Assembly (NCBI GenBank): GCA_963691655.1 | Contig: OY829329.1 | Span: 67,968,822-68,032,821 of the forward strand | DNA from: Toxonevra muliebris | Lineage: Eukaryota; Arthropoda; Insecta; Diptera; Pallopteridae | Direction of reading: 5' to 3' | DNA: 64,000 bases | In this document: positions 58,715-64,000 of the stretch, piece by piece | How the letters are laid out: the number at the start of each line of letters is the position of its first letter | How positions within the stretch are numbered: position 1 is the stretch's first letter | Made by a program: the position numbers and the translations under genes | The notes under the pieces: generated by a model | Database searches by the model: none | Told to the model about the DNA's origin: nothing | Seen by the model: the letters and a program-made list of their open reading frames with translations, nothing else

Positions 58715-61700
58715 AGTAGTGGAGGACCACAGTCAGGGGGGACAGGGTTCCGAGCCCCCTGTGTATTTTGTATTAACCGTATTGAATTTTTATTTCGATA
58801 CGAGTAAATGAAATATTTTTACCCCCTCCCCCTCTCAAACCCCCCCCCCCCATTGTTTTTCTGGCTGTAGCACTGATTGCAATGACCTTGACTACACTTT
58901 AGTATAGTCTGATTTTATGATTAAAATAGCGAGATAAAAAATACAGCGAGCTTTTAGGGATGGATTAAAATAATCTGTCATTTCACTCCCATATAAAATT
59001 TGTTCATCTCGTCGCTATAGATGTTTACACATCAAAAGTAATTATAAATAAGAAGCGCAAGTTTTCAGCTGATAATGGAAGAAAATATCAACGATTAAAA
59101 TGAATACTTGTAAATTTATTACAACTACTTTATTGAGTCTTTGAAATAGGCTTCAATCAATCACTCAACTCAAACACAAAAATATCTATGCGTATGTCAA
59201 AAAAAAAAAATATCATATTTAGTTTATTTTTTGTGTGTGTTGAGAACATAATAAAAATCTTTCCCAATTTTTTATATTTTCGGCTTAACAAAAGTCCAAA
59301 TTAAATTCCAACAAAAATGTTAAAGCTTGCAGAGCTTGGAAGACTAGCACGACAGCCTTTTCGTTCGTGTCAAGCGAAAGTGCCGCTCTGCCGGGCGGAA
59401 TGTCTCGATGAACGTAGTGAAATTCAGCGTTTGGTAAAGCAGTTTATCTTTAAGAGACAACAAAAACAACGACACTATGATTACCGATTGCAATTGCATT
59501 ATCTGAGAGAGAGGAATAAAGCCGCCAGGCTCAGTAAACAAGAAAGTTTCAGAAACTATTTGCAATTTGGAGCATTTAAGCCGCCACATAATATTAAGCC
59601 TCTAGATAATTCCAACCAGAGAAGTTTCGATGAATTTGAATTTGGGAAGATTGGACAGCACAAACCCATATCTTCAAAGTTGAACACAATGTTCGACGAT
59701 TATATGATGAAATATGATGCGAAACCATGGCAGAAGGAAACGCTAGCCTCGCTCTTTACACATCCAACAGCGCACCACAACGATCCAATGGCAATAGATG
59801 AGAAAAATCCCAAATTGGCTGCATATCTGCGCAGTGTCATGGATAAAGGTGGCATCAGTAATACTATCTACGGTATCAACTTCTATTCCAAACAGCAAGA
59901 GAAGCACAGACATAATCAGCTTGATAATGAATATGAGTTATTGGATCCATTTAAAGTAGCAGAATTACTTACGAAAATGGAGGCGAAAGGACTGATGGTA
60001 TTGACGCCCAAAGAAATGCAAATTTTGAAGCAGTTTGTACAAAATATCAACGAATTGGAGCCAAATCAAATGGATACCTACATGAAAATATTGCAAGAAT
60101 TGAACGCATTGACACCAAGCACTATAAATGTTCTATATACTATACTAAATGCTACGACTCACTTTTCACGAGTGCAACACGAGAAAAATAAAAAATTTGT
60201 CCAACTGTTGAATGACATATCCCAAACAGAACGTAATCACATAAGTGCATTCCAGTCAGATTTTGTTGAATGGTTACAAGTCAAGGAACACAAACCAAAG
60301 CGTATTTTCTACAATATTTATCAATCAGATGATATTTATCAATCAACGCCTGAAGTACCTAGCCAAAGAGAGAGCGTAAGTGAACCTCTCGGTAAAAAAG
60401 TAAAAGGTATCGCCTACCATGAGCCATGGAATACTAGTATAAATTGGGGTCCCTGGTTTGAAGCCCACGTTCGAAAATCAATACATAATAGAGAGAAAAA
60501 TCGAAGACTGCTCAAATCTCCATCATCACAATTTATAGGCATGGAGAGATATATCTCTAAAACAGGGCAAAAAGTATTTTACCATCAAGAGTCAGGAGTT
60601 GGTCTCAGATCTGCTTTGGAGTCATCGCCTACGAATTCGAAGAATGGATCATTTGATATAAAATTTAGTGATCTAGAATATAGCATGGAGGAGCTACTGG
60701 AAACACCGCTCGATCGTAAAAGAATGCCATCATTTATGCTAAAATGATTAATTAAATTAATGAGCGTTAATTTTTCAAATTTCATAGAAAGTATAACACA
60801 GTGTGATGTGAAGATGTCTGTCTGTCTGTCCGTCTACGCATTCAATAATTAAAAGTAAATGAATGACATTATTTTTAATTGTTGTTGTTTAATTGACGTA
60901 GTTTATCTTCACTTGCTTACAAGTTATATAATCTATGAAAATGAGAGCTTAATGCAAAGGTTTTTGTGATATGTATTTCCAAGACTTTGCTTAAAGGTGG
61001 CGGCAAGGCAATGTACCAAGGACTTGGAAATTAGTGAACGTTGGCAGCGCTACCTTTAATTAAGCTTTAAGATTTATGTTAATTCAAAAGATGGGAAAGC
61101 TAAAGTTTCGAATTACGAAATTTAAAATTAATAACTAAATATGTAGATATATGCATACAAAAAAAAAAAAAACAGTTTCAGTATTTTTTTTTTTATTTTT
61201 GATAATCTTTTTAAATAGCTTTAAGTAAGTACATAGCTCAAGAAAAGCCTTCGATTTCGCAAAGAAAACAAAGGATTGAATACACTAAATGTTCAATTTG
61301 CTCAATTTTATTTATATATTTTTTTAGCCGAAGGCCTTGACAGCCAATGCTCCCCTCAATTCAGTACTCTAATGATTTTTTTTTTTTACTTAGTTGAATG
61401 ACGTAGAAGAGCGAGAGATGGAAGAGGAGAAACAATTGTTTTTAGTTCTATTTAATTACTCTTTTATACATAACTAATATTACACATGTATGTATATGTA
61501 GACGCCAAAATACAATACGCAATACACCTCATCTGTTCTTGGTTTCCTCTCCATAATACCGTTTAACCAAAAACAAAGAAAAAAAAGAGGTGAGAGAAGT
61601 CGTCGTTGCGTCTTCGTAAACGTAGCCGAGTAGCCAAAAGCACACAATTACAAACAAAGTGCAATTGCACTTAAATGTGAGAGTATTAGTTGAAGAGAAG

Positions 61701-61985
61701 AAGAGATTAAGAGAACAAGAAAGTCAAAGAGAGCGAGTTTGTTTTCTTTGATGTTGCTCGCCCGATTATGTTTTTGTGGGGAAACAATTACAATTACCAA
61801 CAAAGTGCAATTGCACTTAAATGTGAGAGTATTAGTTGAAGATAGGAAGAGAACAAGAAAGTCAAAGAGAGCGAGTTTGTTTTCTTTGATGTTTGCTCGC
61901 CCGATTGTATTTTTGCATGAAGGAGGTGAGACGAAATGGGGTTCGTTTAACATCTATCGTATATTTTGTCGCATAAGAAATATTC
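58715..61985. repeat. Right arm of the large inverted duplication
   Basis: Inverted counterpart of 38945-42290. The inner edge is the inverted flank repeat (58738-58810). Outward of the gene, homology runs through the GTGCAATTGCACTTAAATG region. The right arm has extra tandem copies of that block (61653-62160) and the C-run/CAGTGCTACAGCCAG segment (58820-58885) missing on the left. Confidence 0.9.
59317..60747 (+). CDS. Unrecognised protein, paralogue B, 476 aa, probable mitochondrial presequence
   Basis: A single exon from ATG in CAACAAAAATG context to TGA. N-terminus MLKLAELGRLARQPFRSC is nearly the same as in A, though with one Glu. Conserved blocks: AECLDERSEIQRLVKQFIFK, LAAYLRSVMDKGGISNTI, DPFKVAELLTKMEAKGLMVL, NINELEPNQMDTYMKILQEL. 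Relative to A, B has an extra EF after residue 109 and a DDIYQS-type insertion in the variable region near residue 350, all in multiples of three. The ending LEYSMEELLETPLDRKR is kept in both. I do not recognise the family; a helical, mitochondrially imported protein is an inference. Promoter-side sequence is duplicated too, so both could be expressed. Confidence 0.85.
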   Translation: MLKLAELGRLARQPFRSCQAKVPLCRAECLDERSEIQRLVKQFIFKRQQKQRHYDYRLQLHYLRERNKAARLSKQESFRNYLQFGAFKPPHNIKPLDNSNQRSFDEFEFGKIGQHKPISSKLNTMFDDYMMKYDAKPWQKETLASLFTHPTAHHNDPMAIDEKNPKLAAYLRSVMDKGGISNTIYGINFYSKQQEKHRHNQLDNEYELLDPFKVAELLTKMEAKGLMVLTPKEMQILKQFVQNINELEPNQMDTYMKILQELNALTPSTINVLYTILNATTHFSRVQHEKNKKFVQLLNDISQTERNHISAFQSDFVEWLQVKEHKPKRIFYNIYQSDDIYQSTPEVPSQRESVSEPLGKKVKGIAYHEPWNTSINWGPWFEAHVRKSIHNREKNRRLLKSPSSQFIGMERYISKTGQKVFYHQESGVGLRSALESSPTNSKNGSFDIKFSDLEYSMEELLETPLDRKRMPSFMLK

Positions 61986-62160
61986 ATTTAAAAAGAAATG
62001 AGAGAAATCGTTGTTGCGGCCGAGTAGTCAAAAGCACATAAATTATTAATTACAAACAAAATGCAATAGTACTTGAATGAGAGGGTATTAATTGAATAGA
62101 AAGAGAGCAAGAGAACGAGAAAGTCGAAGAGCCAGTTTGCTTTCTTGGATGTTGTTCTGA
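61653..62160. repeat. Tandem repeat, about 120-150 bp units
   Basis: Units contain ACAAACAAAGTGCAATTGCA, then TGAGAGTATTAGTTGAAGA, AAGAGAACAAGAAAGTC, GTTTGTTTTCTTTGATGTTG and GCTCGCCCGATT. Two close copies (61653-61800, 61801-61920) and a more diverged third (62050-62160). The left arm has two units in inverse (about 39040-39280). Confidence 0.85.
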
Positions 62161-62259
62161 GAAAGTATTAGTTGAAAAGAAAGAGAGAGAGAGAGAAGAG
62201 TTTGTTTTCGTTGATTGAGTTTATACAAGAAAGAGAGGAGGCGAAATTTAACATCTAAC

Positions 62260-63183
62260 CAGCGATGCCAACTTGCGGAGAATTCCCAGATTTGCGGGGA
62301 ATTTTACTCGGTGCGGGGAATCGGGGAATGAACTGTTTTTTGCGGGGAATTTGAAGTCGTTCAGCTTTTAGTAATTAAAGTCTGTAGAATATTTTTTGTC
62401 AAACTTTATGTAATGTAAAACATTTAACTTATGAAATATTTCATATTTTGTGTCTAAAATTCTTCATCTTTTCTTAAGCAGGCCCTTCAATTTATTGGTT
62501 TGGAGAAATCGATTTTTAAAAAAGTGTGATATTTAAAAGTATTATATTTCGAAAGTATTTTGTAGAAATTTCAGAGAACGCAGAGTGTTTTCGTAGATAT
62601 AAACGATTATAGCGCCGAATGCCAGTCCGGCCAAAACAGTCGCGCGGCGCTTGGACTTCTCTTTCCGCCGTTCAGAAAGGCTTAGCTACGCCTTCGTCCA
62701 GCACCTCCTGATTAATAACTCTTAATCTTTGCTGACTAATCTGTAAACTTACAAATTACGGTCAGCCATCATAAAGAAGATGAAGTATATTTTATATGTG
62801 TTCAAACCGATAGTCAAAACTTTGAACCCGTTTTTCTCAATACAAAGTTTTTGCGATTTTTAATTTGAGTCAAAAGAAATCTCATGTCTTCACCTTTGAA
62901 AATTTGTATGTCCAAAAGGGGGCTGAAGCTTATATGATAAGAATTCCGGAGTCAGAAAGTACGTTTCTATTAATCTACCAGCCCCATGAAAATTGTTTAA
63001 GTTTTTGGCAAAGAAAGTTCAGGGTCGCCTTAAAATATTACTCGTTTTTGTAAAATGTTTATATGAAAAGTGCGTGTAGCGCTGTTATAATATGAAATTA
63101 TACTAATGCGGGGAATTCAATCGAAAATCGGGGAATTTCTCGAGGGTTATCGGGGAGAGAGGAAAAATGAGTTGGCATTCCTG
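62260..63183. mobile_element. Non-autonomous hAT-type element, 924 bp
   Basis: Ends CAGCGATGCCAACT and the inverse of CAGGAATGCCAACT (12 of 14), flanked by a perfect 8-bp duplication CATCTAAC (62252-62259 and 63184-63191). Subterminal GCGGGGAATT motifs repeat at 62297, 62322, 62343 and 63109, plus CGGGGAATTT near 63129, as expected for transposase-binding sites. The interior has a GC-rich patch (62613-62705) and a short unrecognised frame (62865-63053). No transposase domain. Confidence 0.92.
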
Positions 63184-63191
63184 CATCTAAC

Positions 63192-63638
63192 GCATATTTG
63201 GTTGCATAAAAAATATTCTGCAGCTGACGTCATACTTTATGGTTCACTCTAGACTGTTAATTTTCTGATGCTCTCGTCGCTTATTGCTAACAATTCCACA
63301 AATTTTCCAACACTCTGTGCATTGTGTAATTACGAACTTAATTTTTGTGAGTATTCGTAGCAATTGCTTACACAATTTTTTGCAAGACTGAGTGACATTT
63401 AGTTCACCAAAAAAAAAAAAAAAAAAACCAAGAAAAAAAATGTTAAAAACCCAAATTGCTTAACGCATTCTTAACACAAGTGTGCACTTCAACTTCAATG
63501 CACTGTGCATCGCACTGCACGGTGCCCTTTCTACTTTTCTCCCTCATTCATGCTACTTTGCTTTCATTTCAAATCACATAAAGTACAGCGAGTGCAGGCA
63601 GTTGTTCTCCTTGGAGAGAACTTCATAGCTGCAAAAGC

Positions 63639-63676
<38 letters not shown>

Positions 63677-64000
63677 CACTCGATTAGAAAAGATGCACGC
63701 GTTGCGTTTCAAAATTGTATGCCAAAAATTATCCTGTTGAGTTTTTACAAGTACAAAGCAATTGTATTTTTAGTATGAACTTCGTCTGAGATTCTTGAAG
63801 GGGGGGTGGAAAAACGATTGCAATTGTTGCTAGTGCTGTCTGAGTGTGGTGTCGATGTTAAGTGCCCAAGTTTTTTTTTTTAATTTTTTATATTGAAAAA
63901 ATTTTCAATAACATGACGATGTCAAAATATAATAGAATTTAAGAACGCTGATTCGCTACCAACAAGCAAAGTTAAAAAGTTAATTGAAAAAAGTAAAAAA
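63192..64000. other. Non-coding stretch at the right edge
   Basis: A-run near 63410-63427, (GAC)n at 63640-63671 and a T-run near 63871-63880. The short frame ending in poly-Asp is repeat-derived. No gene was recognised up to the window edge. Confidence 0.55.
63640..63671. repeat. (GAC)n microsatellite
   Basis: About ten perfect GAC units in an otherwise AT-rich region. Confidence 0.95.

Overview
The window looks like AT-rich, repeat-dense nuclear DNA of a fly (Diptera), probably tephritid-like. It is not bacterial. The support is many CA/GT, TATG and CAG/CAA microsatellites, tRNA-headed SINEs, I/R1-like non-LTR retrotransposons with RNase H, mariner and Tc1-type transposons, and hAT-type elements with 8-bp target duplications. 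The taxon is inferred; no diagnostic host gene was recognised.

The only convincing host-type genes are two paralogues, A (40312-41730, minus, 472 aa) and B (59317-60747, plus, 476 aa). They lie in the arms of a large inverted duplication (about 38945-42290 against 58715-61985) with a spacer of about 16.4 kb. The genes are single-exon, transcribed away from each other, about four-fifths identical in protein, and differ only by in-frame indels. Their family was not recognised; the basic, Arg-rich N-terminus suggests a mitochondrial presequence.

Layout. 1-5000: two fragments of one LINE family and a SINE scrap. 5059-7093: probable hAT-like element carrying a SINE. 7120-8795: two head-to-head LINE RNase H fragments, the plus one ending in (TAACC)n. 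11241-12025: a young 5'-truncated I-like LINE. 13190-15107: a degenerate LINE invaded by a TIR element whose core is a (CCTAA)n array. 17318-18577: a foldback element with arms of about 440 bp. 21090-22506: a second foldback type with a 10-bp-periodic core. 24883-29455: a nested cluster in which one LINE holds a Tc1-type element, a near-intact mariner and two SINEs. 29861-30888: hAT-type element with perfect 8-bp TSD. 31960-33140 and 47338-47893: relatives of the 17-kb foldback family. 33211-33388: MITE. 36960-37925: intact PHD-finger/coiled-coil ORF resembling a LINE ORF1. 42180-54481: palindrome spacer with two decayed mariner copies, one split by a Tc1-type element that itself carries a 76-bp hairpin insert. 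55948-57080: R1-clade LINE inside a CA microsatellite. 62260-63183: hAT-type element. Stretches in between hold microsatellites and AT-rich DNA with no supportable coding sequence, consistent with intergenic or intronic DNA.

The mobile elements outnumber host genes heavily, and their nesting gives a relative insertion order. No rRNA, functional tRNA, CRISPR or prokaryotic operon was seen.
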